NCBI GenBank assembly: GCA_947247005.1
Contig: OX365955.1
Span: forward strand, 40,155,822-40,219,821
DNA length: 64,000 nucleotides
Origin: Spisula solida
Taxonomy: Eukaryota > Mollusca > Bivalvia > Venerida > Mactridae
Direction: 5' to 3'
The translations under genes and the position numbers were made by a program. Of this stretch, positions 51,301 to 56,713 are shown one piece after another (position 1 is the first letter of the stretch; the number at the start of each line of letters is the position of its first letter). Under the pieces are notes generated by a model. That model searched no databases. It was given only the letters and a program-made list of their open reading frames with translations, and had not been told where the DNA came from.

Positions 51301-54300
51301 AAACACCAGTTTTTCCCGTGAGCCAAGTTTGGCTAACCATATCCGGAGGTGGTGTGCGTGTATTTGTTTAATTAAACAAAATGGCGGACAGGGGCAAACA
51401 AAAGAATGTGAATAGTAAAATCCGTGCATCCGTACATATTTCGAACTGAGAACGGAAAAAACGGGAATTAGTACTTTCAAATTGTATGCCGCAAACGAAG
51501 CGTACAACGAAGGATTATATCGACAAAAACCCGTTATTGTTAAACATGTTTGCATGTTACTTTCCTTGAACGTAGGGCTGAGTCCAGCTTGTACAAGCGA
51601 CGATAGCTTAGTGGTAACACACTGGACTGTCAATCCAGAGGTCGTGGGTTCAATCACCGGCACCTGTCGGAACTTGACATATCTGAAATTATATGAGTAG
51701 TAACTCCCACTAAACCAGACCGTGTGGACTGTAAAGTATCTGGTCAGATCATACTGTATATGTACCTTGTAGCTGAAACGCTCTATGTAAAGTGCGTTTG
51801 AACGTGTATTTAGCATGAAAAAGGCGCTATATAAATCTGGTAAAGTTGTATGTAAATTTTAGTCGGTTACGAACCTTCGATGACATAGCAGCATTCCATA
51901 CATCTATGTCTTGTCGATATGTTCGTCAAAATGATCTAGTTACATTATTTAATCTTGGATAAAGGATTGACGTTGTTCTGCAACTTACTATGTGGTGGTG
52001 CACATGTCAGGATGTTGCTCAGAAGAAGCCATTTCTAGTTATATAGCTGATCAATTCATAATTACAGTAAAACCTCGATAAGACGTGCATCATTATCGTG
52101 GGCATCAGGCCTATGTCGAGCAAAGACCCGGCGAATTTGCTCTATGTTGTAGATTAATGGACTTTAGATATGTCGAGCACCTGACTTATCTCGAGCATTT
52201 GGATTATCCCGATGGGTCCTCGAGATCACGAGGTTTTACTGTAGTATGTTGTTGGCAACGTTTAAAACGGGTGTTTTATCACAGGAACTTGCATTTATGA
52301 TTTTAAAAAAATGAAAAAAAATGAAAACAAATATTTTTTTTTCACTGGGCCTACTATGAAGCCTCTGTATTAAAATATATTTTAATACAGGCTGTCCTTG
52401 TTTGAAATATTGATACTACATAGCTCAAAACTTTTGCCAAAGTATGCTTTTGCTCTAAATGATATTTATCCTATATATAAGTAAACATGTTCGAGCCTCT
52501 GTATTAAAATTTTAATACAGAGGCTGCACAGTAGGCCCAGTGAAAAAAAAATTATTTCATTTTTTTTTCAATTTTTTTTCTTTTTTTTTTAAATCAATTT
52601 TCAATTTATAAATGCAAGTTCCTGTGGTAGCTATGTAGTATCAATATTTCAAACAAGGATTTGTGTCGTTCAAATGTAGGAACATTTGTGCATTTATTAA
52701 GGCTAATCCAATGAAGTACTGTTTTATCAAAGCACTTACGAAAATCTTAAAGTTACGCTCAAATTTTAATTCTTTATAATTCCATTTCTACTGCAAATTT
52801 GTGACGGATATTGCTTGTAGGAGTCCAGTAACTGAAATTTTATTGGTATTGCAGCTCCATCTACCGCACTTCACAATTGTAAACATAAATTTACGATTTC
52901 CGTAAGTGCTTTGATAAAACAGTACCCTGGAACATTTGTGCATTTATAAAGGCTAATCCAATGAAGTACGAGCAATCATACAAACTGGAACGTCACTATG
53001 ACTACACCAACCCTCGTATTTATGTCTATAATTTTAGATGTCCAGATGACATTGACCTGTTTACTGGATTCATGAGTGAACGAAGGTCAAAGGGAAGTAT
53101 ACTTGGCCCCACTGGGCAGTGTATTTTAGCTGCCGAATTCCAGCAGGTTCGAAATGGTGATCGATTCTTTTACGAAAGACGGGATCCTATAAATCCGTAC
53201 ATTGGATTCACAGAAGGTGAGCTATACTTACTGATTTGTAAAATGTGTGTTGTTAAAACATGTCACACAATAGCTCTACTAAAAATAGACTCAAGTAGAT
53301 TGACTACTTTTAATTATAATAAAGTAACTGTTCCTACCGAGCATATAGACCAGATTGTTGCTTAACAGGTGTTCATTTAATACAGTGAAAATAGTATGCC
53401 AAAGATCACATTTAAGGACAAAATACTTATTTTGCAAGAGTTGCTTCCCTTAGACTCTAAGTCATGCATTTAATGTTTATAAATCGTTACTTTGACAACA
53501 AACCAACTGGATGCTGTACATTTTAACATGTATTTCGTTTTATCACATGTTTGGCGTCTCGGTAGCGTAATAAAGCCATTATTTATTTTTGATAATACAC
53601 TAGTGTAATAAAGCTTTGTCGTGACGTCATTCAAAGTATAGGCGACGTCGTTAAAGTTGCGCGTTTATTATAGTGAAAATAAGTAGCTATTTTATGTTTC
53701 GGCCGAAAAAAGGCTAACATGTGATAAAAAGAACATTACATTTGTGACTTTCCACATTGAATTTATTATACTCTTTAAATAAAATCGATAAATTGCTCGG
53801 CAGAGCCTCGCATTTTATTATTTTATTCAACTCGTTTAATAAATTCAATAAGAAAAGACACTCATGTAATATCCTCTATTTCTTCCATCTTACGGTGTTT
53901 TCCACTTTTGGGAGTTAACTAAAGTGCTAAAAAATTCAAAATGCATCATTCTGCAGATAGGTTACCAAGTTATTGTTTTTTTGAAAATAGCCATTTAGGG
54001 TTTAATGGGGCTTTAATGTAAAATAGATTGAGATGATTGAGACATGTAGGTGGCCGCTTAATTCGTGTGTTATTATACATGTTGAAAAAGGGCTTGAAAT
54101 TGTGTTTTTTGTAATCTTAACTGTGTTTGCGTTGAAGACTTTGCTTCTGTTTTGTTTTACGATAGCTCAACTGAACTCAATAAAACATGTCAAAATGGCC
54201 ACAGTGATGTGCCAAAACACACATACTGCAAGACTTCAACCAGAGGCATTTTTGCGTCCTAACATTCGTAAACCATCGTACGTATATATTATAAACTCCT

Positions 54301-55513
54301 CCAATGTAGTCTTAAGTATAGTTGCATTCAAATATTCCCATGTTTAATTCGCATCCAAAGCTGAGCTTTCAGTGTCTAGGAAGGTTCCAAAAAGATTCCA
54401 TTTCGATTAAAAAAAAGAATGTTTTGTCCACACACCATGTTTACACTCACATACTTGAAATATACTGACGTTTGTGTCAAATTGGTGTAATTTTACTGGG
54501 CATTGATCCTATGATTATAATGGGATATGCGTTCACAATTCCCACATAATTTTAACATAATGTAAACGATTAAAGGGAAATGACTGTGATGGTATCGGTC
54601 TGACTGCATTTGTGTATGGTTTCCCTTCGAGTGGATGCGAGCCATACTAGTTATACTTAACACGCCATAAACTGTCCTCTTATCCCATCGGAGACTGCAT
54701 CATTGTCATCATTGTAAATCCCATCAAATAGATATGTTTGCATTTAATGACGATTATAGTAACTTTATATATCGAGGGCTCAGTGCAAAACTATTGTACA
54801 TGCCTATATAAATTGATGTAGTTACCATAGTTTTGCACCGAGCCCTCGATATATGAAATTCACAAATCTATTTTTAGACTTCGAACTGAAAGCTACAAAA
54901 GTTTGTGACGTCACTACGATATCTACGTCAGCAAACTCATTCGCGACGACATCTGACTAAAACATTCTATTCCTTTCAAAATAAACTATTTTCAATGAAA
55001 TAAAGAATGTTTTCGTACGAATTGTGTATTATTTCGTAAATATCATATCTATGCCATAATATGGCATGTGGCATGTTCCCATAGACACATGGTTTCAAAT
55101 TATCTGAGTCAAAACTATCTGAGTTTATCCTACATAGAGAACAGGTTGGGCATCGGCCATGTTTAGCCGCAACGGTTATGACGTTTTGAAAGCTAGTACC
55201 CAGTTTTTCTACAGTTGTCAAAGCGAATACGGATACAAGTTCCTGTGACGTCATATCCGTTACGGCTAAACAAGGACGCTGTCTCCCTATATATGGTACA
55301 CTCAGATAATTTGACTCAGATACTTTGAAACTATGTGCCTATTGCATGTTCCTGACTTTTTGAAAACGTTTCGAGTACCATATAATCACGCAGTTCATTC
55401 ATTTCAGTTGGTTAGCCAATATACCGATCGATTGCAATGTTTGGAAGGGTATAGATTTTAACCTCTGGAGAGACGCACCAAATAAACCTCCACCATACTG
55501 GCACATGGGTTAG
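22855..55513 (+). CDS. Secreted animal haem peroxidase, 15 exons, 711 aa
   Basis: Member of the animal (myeloperoxidase/peroxidasin-type) haem peroxidases, which oxidise halides or phenolics with hydrogen peroxide outside the cell. Coding exons: 22855-22987, 24300-24408, 26286-26530, 27111-27287, 29885-29930, 35110-35210, 36444-36545, 37497-37601, 38053-38288, 39059-39318, 45605-45688, 50601-50741, 53038-53216, 54166-54277, 55408-55513. All are GT..AG and join to 2136 nt. Residues 1-26 are a signal peptide. Landmarks are the N-terminal YRTIDGSCNNL block (about 125-135), distal Gln208/His212, calcium loop T280-F282-D284-S286, Arg343/Glu346, proximal His447 with Arg444, Asn530 and RGRDHG (533-538). 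Odd: Ser211 stands where the haem-ester Asp normally precedes the distal His. Length is normal for a peroxidase domain alone. Molluscan relatives include shell-matrix and chorion-type peroxidases; which one this is cannot be told. Confidence 0.92.
23657..24007. repeat. Repeat with duplicated TGACCTTGACCTTTGACC block
   Basis: Two direct copies (about 23695-23820 and 23825-23950) of a block with GTGACCTTGACCTTTGACCT and AATCAATAGGGTCATCTAC, between TATGCCCCCAT and GATGGGGGAGCATA, which form short inverted ends. Intron 1 of the peroxidase gene. Confidence 0.6.
24150..24255 (+). repeat. Tandem repeat, about 39-bp unit, three copies
   Basis: Units of ACCGGAAGTACATGTATATA followed by CTAGTACCCGGATAG. 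Confidence 0.85.
24300..24408 (+). CDS. Peroxidase exon 2
   Basis: Acceptor gttttttag. Encodes (R)NGNAKSYDEMYVMSHG through QQLGYG. Phase 1 in, phase 2 out at gg|gtacga. This is the least conserved part; support is phase agreement on both sides. Confidence 0.7.
24805..25803. mobile_element. TIR element enclosing a 40-bp minisatellite
   Basis: Terminal inverted repeats start TAATACCCTATAGAATTTT. Internally both arms share CAATATACCAATA.GTGAGG/CCACCTTATTGGTATATTG and CAAATATTC/GAATATTTG blocks, arms about 180 bp. The core is the array at 25050-25515. Just outside the left end lies another inverted copy of the terminus (24786-24800). Intron 2 of the peroxidase gene. Confidence 0.75.
25050..25515 (+). 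repeat. Minisatellite, 40-bp unit, about 12 copies
   Basis: Units AACCTTCCACAAGGAACCAG and CACAGTTAGGCTAAAACTA, over 90% alike by eye. Continuous, with no unique spacers. Confidence 0.92.
26005..26180 (+). repeat. CCGTCCGTCCGTC-type dispersed repeat
   Basis: Opens GGGTTTTGACCGGAGGGGGA, CTATAGGTTTGCC, then CCGTCCGTCCGTCAGTCAGT. From memory this type is frequent in bivalves. It ends about 100 bp before peroxidase exon 3. Confidence 0.45.
26286..26530 (+). CDS. Peroxidase exon 3 (N-terminal family block)
   Basis: Acceptor attcctcag. Encodes NLCEGALSTTCPNKTREVPK, continuing to YRTIDGSCNNLAHPHWGMAV and NAYDDG. The YRTIDG.CNNL..P.WG block opens nearly every animal haem peroxidase domain. Phase 2 in, phase 1 out. 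Confidence 0.9.
26673..26878 (+). mobile_element. MITE, TAGTCCAGT family, copy 2
   Basis: Begins TATAGTCCAGTTAGGATAGT, ends CCCTGACTGGACAATA; more diverged than copy 1. Confidence 0.75.
27111..27287 (+). CDS. Peroxidase exon 4 (distal haem side)
   Basis: Encodes GKGTPRTKGCFGTLPSARHV and later FVQMGQFLSHDFVETK. Gln208 and His212 are the distal pair and Asp213 is a calcium ligand. The residue before His is Ser, not the usual Asp. Donor c|gtaagt. Confidence 0.92.
27303..27562 (+). mobile_element. MITE with GATCTC(C/T)CGAAGCATCTCA ends, copy 1
   Basis: About 260 bp, starting just 16 bp after the exon 4 donor. Both ends read GATCTCxCGAAG.ATCTCA inward. Second copy at 59856-60102. Confidence 0.7.
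27706..28670. mobile_element. 965-bp TIR element, AAGGTAATTGC ends
   Basis: Left TTAAGGTAATTGCTAACTCT, right AGAGTACGCAATTACCTTAA, an imperfect 18-20 bp TIR. Interior AT-rich, with GCTCGGCTAG twice. No coding capacity. Confidence 0.6.
29094..29205. mobile_element. Small MITE, ACAGGTGTTTGGCAT ends
   Basis: Left CACAGGTGTTTGGCATGTGG, right ATATGCCAAACACCTGTG. 110 bp. Confidence 0.7.
29468..29605. mobile_element. Palindromic hairpin, about 138 bp
   Basis: Left TTTGTTGATTTTTGGTGTAA, right TTACACCAAAATCAACAAAT, with inner TTTTATTTCACTCGTGATCA mirrored. Confidence 0.75.
29885..29930 (+). CDS. Peroxidase exon 5 (46 nt)
   Basis: Encodes (R)DDDEPLKCCTEDSK. CC pair typical of this position in peroxidases. 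Phase 1 in, phase 2 out at ca|gtaagt. Confidence 0.85.
29957..30100. mobile_element. MITE, TATTCAATATTGATCTTA ends
   Basis: Left TGGTATTCAATATTGATCTT, right AAGATCAATATTGAATACGA. 144 bp, starting 27 bp after the exon 5 donor. Confidence 0.75.
30740..30940 (-). mobile_element. MITE, TAGTCCAGT family, copy 3 (reverse)
   Basis: Starts TATAAATCCAGTCAGGATAA, ends ATCCTAACTGGACTATA. Confidence 0.8.
30941..31988. other. Peroxidase intron 5, mostly unassigned
   Basis: Holds a tRNA-like head at 31150-31225 with A-box-like GTGGTCTAGAGGTA and B-box-like GGGTTTAACCCCC, probably the start of a SINE. Otherwise nothing recognised. Confidence 0.45.
31989..33081 (-). mobile_element. Chimera of two TACTCAAA-family elements
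   Basis: 31989-32470 is the reverse of the element at 2868-3337. From 32471 to 33081 there is a different foldback whose roughly 300-bp arms share TATAAATCTGTCCTA and AACCACGATGGCAC and whose right end is CCAAATTTTGAGTA. At 32461-32475 both inner termini are missing (CTTATCAAA runs straight into GGACAATGTTC). Confidence 0.65.
33174..33594. mobile_element. Mariner-like non-autonomous element
   Basis: Left CACTGCCCACCAAAAATAAG, right CTTATTTTTGGTGGGCACTG, continued by TATACA; flanked by TA. 421 bp with no transposase. Confidence 0.85.
34686..35030 (+). mobile_element. MITE with CCTGCGTTCAACGAAAGTTA end, copy 1
   Basis: Matches 51230-51585 in reverse, including the CCGTTCTCAGTTCGAAATAT and GGTTAGCCAAACTTTG blocks. 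Ends contain TGCGTTCAA.GAAA inverted. It stops about 80 bp before peroxidase exon 6. Confidence 0.6.
35110..35210 (+). CDS. Peroxidase exon 6
   Basis: Acceptor tgtcactag. Encodes (H)PQCNPIRVPDYDMSF, then GRCINFARSNSL and DCS; corresponds to the family's C.PI.(V/I)P..D..F....C..F.RS block. Donor t|gtaagt. Confidence 0.9.
35225..35520 (+). repeat. Minisatellite, about 29-bp unit, ten copies
   Basis: Units of TTTGACCACATGACATTTGC and CACATGTAG. Begins about 15 bp after the exon 6 donor. Confidence 0.9.
35712..35890 (+). repeat. Tandem repeat, about 61-bp unit, three copies
   Basis: Units of CGCACAGTCATTGAATGTCT followed by a TTATGCTGAGTCTTGTT block. Confidence 0.85.
36131..36330 (+). mobile_element. 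MITE, TAGTCCAGT family, copy 4 (decayed)
   Basis: CAAGTCAGGATAATGTGACA at the left, CCACTGCGTCACTTTATTTG then ATCCTAACTT at the right. Both ends are mutated. Confidence 0.6.
36444..36545 (+). CDS. Peroxidase exon 7 (calcium loop)
   Basis: Encodes (Y)IRQPINSQTSFMDLSMVY and SRTLRSFIG. TSFMDLS supplies the calcium-binding residues. Phase 1 in and out. Confidence 0.92.
36624..36838 (+). mobile_element. MITE, TAGTCCAGT family, copy 5
   Basis: TATAGTCCAGTTAGGATATT to TTTATCCTGACTGGACTTTA. A different element abuts its right end. Confidence 0.85.
36838..36987. mobile_element. Foldback MITE, AGGCCTTTTCGACTGGGCTG family, copy A
   Basis: 150 bp, palindromic: ends AGGCCTTTTCGACTGGGCTG and CAGCCCAGTCGAAAAGGCCT, inner arms TTTTAGCCTGGTTCC/GGAACCAGACTGTAAC, central ACTACTACAGTAATACAACT. 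Confidence 0.88.
37062..37127 (+). mobile_element. Left part of a TATAG.(A/C)C(G/A)GAGAATTTGACA MITE
   Basis: Starts TATAGTCCAGAGAATTTGAC and runs to ACAGCTGATATATTA, where foldback copy B begins. Confidence 0.65.
37128..37272. mobile_element. Foldback MITE, AGGCCTTTTCGACTGGG family, copy B
   Basis: TGCCTTTTCGACTGGGCTGT to ACAGCCCTGTTGAAAA; more diverged than A and C, and in the opposite internal orientation. Confidence 0.8.
37497..37601 (+). CDS. Peroxidase exon 8
   Basis: Acceptor tttttgttccag. Encodes (G)KMKTVLNKLPVDFADK, then PIHPKNYYCPLA. Donor g|gttagt. Phase 1 in and out. Confidence 0.88.
37636..37816 (+). repeat. Direct duplication, about 90 bp, two copies
   Basis: TATTGGTCGCGTTAA through CATGTGTCCACATTAATACC occurs twice with few differences, 35 bp after the exon 8 donor. 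Confidence 0.9.
38053..38288 (+). CDS. Peroxidase exon 9 (Arg/Glu catalytic block)
   Basis: Encodes GDGRVNEQPGLASLHTLLVR, then EHNRLAHGL, EWQHIMYYEFLPLIL. R343 and E346 match the family's catalytic Arg and the haem-ester Glu. Ends in phase 0 at aag|gtatgt. Confidence 0.95.
38480..38556 (+). repeat. Tandem repeat, 27-bp unit, three copies
   Basis: Units of GGAGTAATTGTACGCAATTA with TTTC. Confidence 0.9.
38740..38985 (+). repeat. Dispersed TTCTGTGCTCGGCTGG repeat, copy 3
   Basis: Contains GTTTTCTGTGCTCGGCTGGT and ends GTGCTGCCTTCCATGCACGA, as at 1290-1465 and 14400-14650. Confidence 0.5.
39059..39318 (+). CDS. Peroxidase exon 10 (proximal haem His)
   Basis: Encodes PKGYQDFYNPKTDASVTNAF, AVAVFRFGHSQIHD, and further HFFDPAWYHS. 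FRFGHS carries proximal His447 and Arg444. Donor ag|gtaatg. Phase 0 in, 2 out. Confidence 0.95.
39412..39432 (+). repeat. C-tract/G-tract block
   Basis: A short C-run followed by about 13 G. A second poly-C (about 16) sits at 39605-39620. Such runs are prone to sequencing length error. Confidence 0.7.
39786..40032 (+). mobile_element. TATAG..CGGAGA MITE copy split by a foldback MITE
   Basis: 39790-39843 gives CCTGATCCTCGACCTTC to ACAGCTGATATATT; 39994-40032 resumes with ATCTATATTTATAACCCCGG and TTGTATGTTTTCAT. In the intact copy at 21971 these two are contiguous. Confidence 0.75.
39844..39993. mobile_element. Foldback MITE, AGGCCTTTTCGACTGGG family, copy C
   Basis: 150 bp, ends identical to copy A; nested in the MITE at 39786-40032. 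Confidence 0.88.
40179..40187 (+). repeat. 9-bp target site duplication, left
   Basis: ACCAATCGT immediately before the element start AGCTGTGTGAAG; repeated exactly at 42840-42848. Confidence 0.85.
40210..40700 (+). repeat. Left array of palindromic unit
   Basis: About nine units of AATCGAATGTCGTCCAGCTC, GACATTGGACGACATTGGAC, GACATTCAAAA. The first unit is shorter (CATACGACATTGG). Confidence 0.92.
40701..41975. other. Core of the foldback-like element
   Basis: 41163-41580 shares an ordered set of blocks with 20985-21245: GCACATTAT..GATGAATAATA, TATGGCG.CCATCTT.GACG, TTGACAATT.ATGCCG.CAGTT and TTGCTTGTT..A.TTTAG.TGTCACC. No protein-coding evidence. Confidence 0.6.
41976..42819 (-). repeat. 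Right array of palindromic unit
   Basis: Same unit in reverse orientation. 41976-42610 holds units with TGTCGTCCAATGTCGTCCAA; 42610-42819 holds four short units with CAATGTCGTATGTCGAGCTG, mirrored by the single short unit at the left outer edge. Confidence 0.92.
42840..42848 (+). repeat. 9-bp target site duplication, right
   Basis: ACCAATCGT directly after CACACAGCT. Confidence 0.85.
42955..43020 (+). repeat. Fragment of the TATAG..CGGAGA MITE
   Basis: TTGATCCTATTCTATTAGCA to ACAGATGATGTATTGTCTAT. Confidence 0.45.
43258..43950. mobile_element. Foldback element rich in GACGTC
   Basis: Arms of about 300 bp share TTGCGCGTTTATTATAGTGA, TTGTGACTTTCCACATTGAA and GACACTCATGTAATATCCTC in inverted order. 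The spacer (43510-43620) is dense in GACGTCGC and TGACGTCA. One arm alone is at 53559-53880, whose outer end CGGTAGCGTAATAAAGCCAT also appears here inverted at about 43920-43948. Confidence 0.8.
43951..45604. other. Peroxidase intron 10, distal part
   Basis: Unassigned AT-rich sequence. 45352-45436 has three tandem units of about 26-28 bp with AAATGTCTTC and the ATGTGGAGTA phrase. Confidence 0.45.
45605..45688 (+). CDS. Peroxidase exon 11
   Basis: Acceptor gcatttcag. Encodes (R)AIEDSVRQTLFRDGKMEAS and DLISLNIQR. Asn530 in LNIQR is the residue that pairs with the proximal His in this family. Phase 2 in and out. Confidence 0.93.
46222..47350. mobile_element. 1.13-kb element distantly related to the TAGTCCAGT MITE
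   Basis: Left TACAGTCCGTGCAGGATAAT, right reverse complement TATAGTTCGTGCTAGATAAT, both continuing GTGGCAGTC. No ORF of note. It contains two tRNA-like heads: 46348-46432 on plus (TAGCCGAGTGGT, GAGTTCGAAACC) and 46926-47003 on minus (TAGCTCAGGTGGTAACG). Confidence 0.6.
47425..47637 (+). mobile_element. MITE, TAGTCCAGT family, copy 6
   Basis: TATAGTCCAGTTAGTATATT to ATTTATCCTGACTGGACTAT. Confidence 0.85.
47640..48330 (+). repeat. Two LINE/SINE-type 3' tails with (ATT)n
   Basis: AATAAAGTCTTTATTATTATT at 47918-47951 and AGATAAAGTCTTTATTATTA at 48270-48328. The same AAAGTCTTTATT tail twice within 360 bp suggests two retroposed 3' ends. Confidence 0.6.
48475..48556 (-). repeat. tRNA-like SINE head (minus strand)
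   Basis: Minus strand reads CCTCCGTAGCTCAATGGTTA (A box) and GACCCGGGTTTAAACACGGG (B box region). It abuts the truncated LINE. Arms do not form a full cloverleaf, so not called as a tRNA gene. Confidence 0.5.
48556..50361 (+). pseudogene. 5'-truncated LINE, reverse transcriptase C-terminal half
   Basis: Frame 1 (to about 48775) encodes HCGLRQGCVLSPILFNLYIN, the RT block before the active site. The frame then shifts, and frame 2 (48790-50013) encodes GIVLLAETSTDLQVLLNALN, INSTKSNVVHF, YTYLGILFN and a Cys/His motif CPFCNSVEDECHVILDC near the C terminus. Where YADD is expected, the sequence gives YVCNG or YAMV depending on frame, so the catalytic aspartates are lost. The 414-codon second frame is otherwise intact, so the element is fairly young. 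Ends in AATAAAGATATATATATT. Confidence 0.88.
50370..50455 (+). repeat. Weak tRNA-like segment after the LINE
   Basis: GCCGTGGATAGCTGACTGGT could be an A box and GGTGCAAATCCAAC a B box. Weak; possibly a SINE start. Confidence 0.25.
50601..50741 (+). CDS. Peroxidase exon 12 (RGRDHG block)
   Basis: Acceptor tttactgtag. Encodes (R)GRDHGTPSYTAFRGWCNL, then HDSKTAALLKQTYS. RGRDHG.P.Y...R..C is diagnostic of the family. Donor tc|gtaagt. Confidence 0.95.
50751..50907 (+). mobile_element. MITE, CTTAGAATATAACCTACAT family
   Basis: Left CTTAGAATATAAC, right TTGTATTCTAAG. It shares its interior with 14235-14330. Starts 10 bp after the exon 12 donor. Confidence 0.65.
50908..51011. mobile_element. Perfect hairpin, about 104 bp
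   Basis: TAGTTAGAACATATTAAGTA..TTAATGA inverted at TCATTAAAATTTACTTAATA..CTAACT; loop contains CTCGCTTCGCTTCGCTCGCT. Abuts the preceding MITE. Confidence 0.85.
51230..51585 (-). mobile_element. MITE with CGTTCAAGGAAA ends, copy 2 (reverse)
   Basis: Ends GTGCGTTCAAGGAAAC and GTTACTTTCCTTGAACG. Interior matches 34686-35030 in reverse. Confidence 0.65.
51598..51843 (+). mobile_element. tRNA-derived SINE, family 1 (complete)
   Basis: A box GATAGCTTAGTGGTAACACA, B box GTCGTGGGTTCAATCACC. The body has CCGTGTGGACTGTAAAGTAT and the end AAAAAGGCGCTATATAAATC, a SINE tail style known from several animals. A minus-strand relative is at 13170-13372. Confidence 0.8.
52280..52626. mobile_element. MITE with CACAGGAACTTGCATTTAT ends, copy 2
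   Basis: Left CACAGGAACTTGCATTTATG, right ATAAATGCAAGTTCCTGTG. Inner arms CACTGGGCCTACT/AGTAGGCCCAGTG and CCTCTGTATTAAAAT are mirrored twice. Confidence 0.8.
52718..52923. mobile_element. MITE with ACTGTTTTATCAAAGCACTT ends
   Basis: 206 bp with a TIR of at least 23 bp, flanked by TA. A 41-bp direct repeat (AACATTTGTGCATTTAT.AAGGCTAATCCAATGAAGTA) lies on each side at 52681 and 52931. Confidence 0.85.
53038..53216 (+). CDS. Peroxidase exon 13
   Basis: Acceptor tataattttag. Encodes (S)CPDDIDLFTGFMSERRSK, LGPTGQCILAAEFQQVRNGD and RFFYERRD. The DDIDLF.G..SE and GPT..C..A.QF...R.GDRF(F/W)YE blocks are conserved family signatures. An upstream open frame that runs into it (52961-53037) is intron read-through. 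Confidence 0.95.
53559..53880 (+). mobile_element. Single arm of the GACGTC-rich foldback family
   Basis: CGGTAGCGTAATAAAGCCAT to GACACTCATGTAATATCCTC, matching each arm of 43258-43950. Confidence 0.75.
54166..54277 (+). CDS. Peroxidase exon 14
   Basis: Encodes (A)QLNSIKHVKMATVMCQNTH, then LQPEAFLRPN; the family's QL..IRK.SLA...C.N....I.P..F. Acceptor acgatag, donor tc|gtacgt. Confidence 0.9.
54767..54853. mobile_element. Hairpin, 87 bp
   Basis: ATATATCGAGGGCTC.GTGCAAAACTAT mirrored by ATAGTTTTGCACCGAGCCCT..ATATA. Confidence 0.85.
55066..55352. mobile_element. MITE, diverged inverted ends
   Basis: Left GGCATGTTCCCATAGACACA..TCAAATTATCTGAGT, right ACTCAGATAATTTGACTCAG..ATGTGCCTATTGCATGTTCC. 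Interior has GTTAGGGATATGAC-like blocks in both orientations. Ends 56 bp before exon 15. Confidence 0.65.
55408..55513 (+). CDS. Peroxidase exon 15 and stop
   Basis: Acceptor catttcag. Encodes (S)WLANIPIDCNVWKGIDFN, LWRDAPNKPPPYWHMG, TAG at 55511-55513. One C-terminal Cys likely pairs within the domain. No extra C-terminal domain. Confidence 0.85.
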
Positions 55514-55729
55514 CAGCTGTCATACTGTAATATCATTATTTTTTGAGGGAGTTGAATTTTCGTTGATTTCGATGTTGCCCTCGACCACGAAATCATATCC
55601 CGACGATTAATCGATCTCTCTAATGACGAAGATTGGTTTAACCTTTTTATCAAAATCCACGAAATTTAATACCCACGAAAATATGTGTTACAGTATAATG
55701 TAACTATGTTTTGTACTATTTGCTGGTGA

Positions 55730-55735
55730 AATAAA
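55730..55735 (+). terminator. Candidate polyadenylation signal of the peroxidase gene
   Basis: AATAAA 217 nt after the stop codon, the first canonical hexamer in the 3' flank. Confidence 0.55.
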
Positions 55736-56286
55736 AATTATTTGAAACTTTAGTTGTTATCATTCATCCACGTCTTTGTACATGTATAACCTGTTATATT
55801 ACTCGTGGTTCTTCATTTTCTAATGTCAGAACAGAACATACATTGTCATATAAACCCCATGATATCTTTTCCGCTACCATAGCCTACTAATGCAGACTGG
55901 CCGGGATGGCCATTTCGGCCTTCCGTAGTTTACGACCTAAAGGATAATACGGGCCCAATGTCGTGCACAGGTTTTTGGGCCTGCTGCCCCCCCCCCCCCC
56001 CTTTTAAGAGGGCTTTGGACGTAGATTTTCCAAAACTGTTATTACTGGTACATTGTACTACGATTCCCTGTGGAATTGCATTAACATTTAGTGCCAAAAG
56101 TTTTTATTTTTCTATAGAAGAAATATAAGGCTAGTCAAAGGGGTTAGGATCAGTGCCCTAAAGGGGCCCAAAAGTAGGCCTACCAAGCTCAAAAAGAAGT
56201 TTTTCGCGCAAGGATCACCGTCACCGATCACCGTGTGCTTTCATATATTTCCTTCGCTGGAACATGTATATTAAACAGTTCAATAT

Positions 56287-56409
56287 CTGGGCGCGCTGTG
56301 GCATTGAATGATAATATCCCCGGCGCTTAATAATGGCACTCGGGCTAACGCCCTCGAGCCATTATCGTCGTGCCGGGGATATTATCATTCGATGCCACAG
56401 CGCGCCCAG
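56287..56409. mobile_element. Perfect GC-rich hairpin, 123 bp
   Basis: CTGGGCGCGCTGTGGCATTG and AATGATAATATCCCCGGC, mirrored to end at CACAGCGCGCCCAG. Arms about 55 bp with very few mismatches. Confidence 0.9.
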
Positions 56410-56713
56410 TTATTAATCTCTAAATAATACATGGCCTGGTCTGCTCTATGTTTATATGGATTAATCCGCAGATCGTGTCAGAATGTAAGTTTAAAACATG
56501 ATTATCATGTTTTTAATGCGGGTTACGAGTATGCAATGTTTTTACAAATTCCGCGTCTATTCATGCGTCCAAACCTGAAAAACGTATTCCATGCTTTGCA
56601 CGTGCGCAGAAATAGGTGGTTCACTTAGAGGTTTTACACCGTCAAGTTGTCGTTTGCTGCACAGCACAGATAATAAAAAGTTATTTTGTGTTGCAAAACG
56701 GTTGCATTTAGCG

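Noticed and set aside
51598..51670. Functional tRNA gene (A and B boxes present)
   Set aside because: The acceptor stem does not close and the sequence continues into a SINE body shared with 13170-13372.
51238..51816. 192-codon minus-strand frame
   Set aside because: Spans the end of a MITE and a SINE; no protein family resemblance.
52961..53037. 5' extension of peroxidase exon 13 open frame
   Set aside because: It precedes a good acceptor (ttttag) and would break phase with exon 12; peroxidase homology starts at CPDDIDLF.
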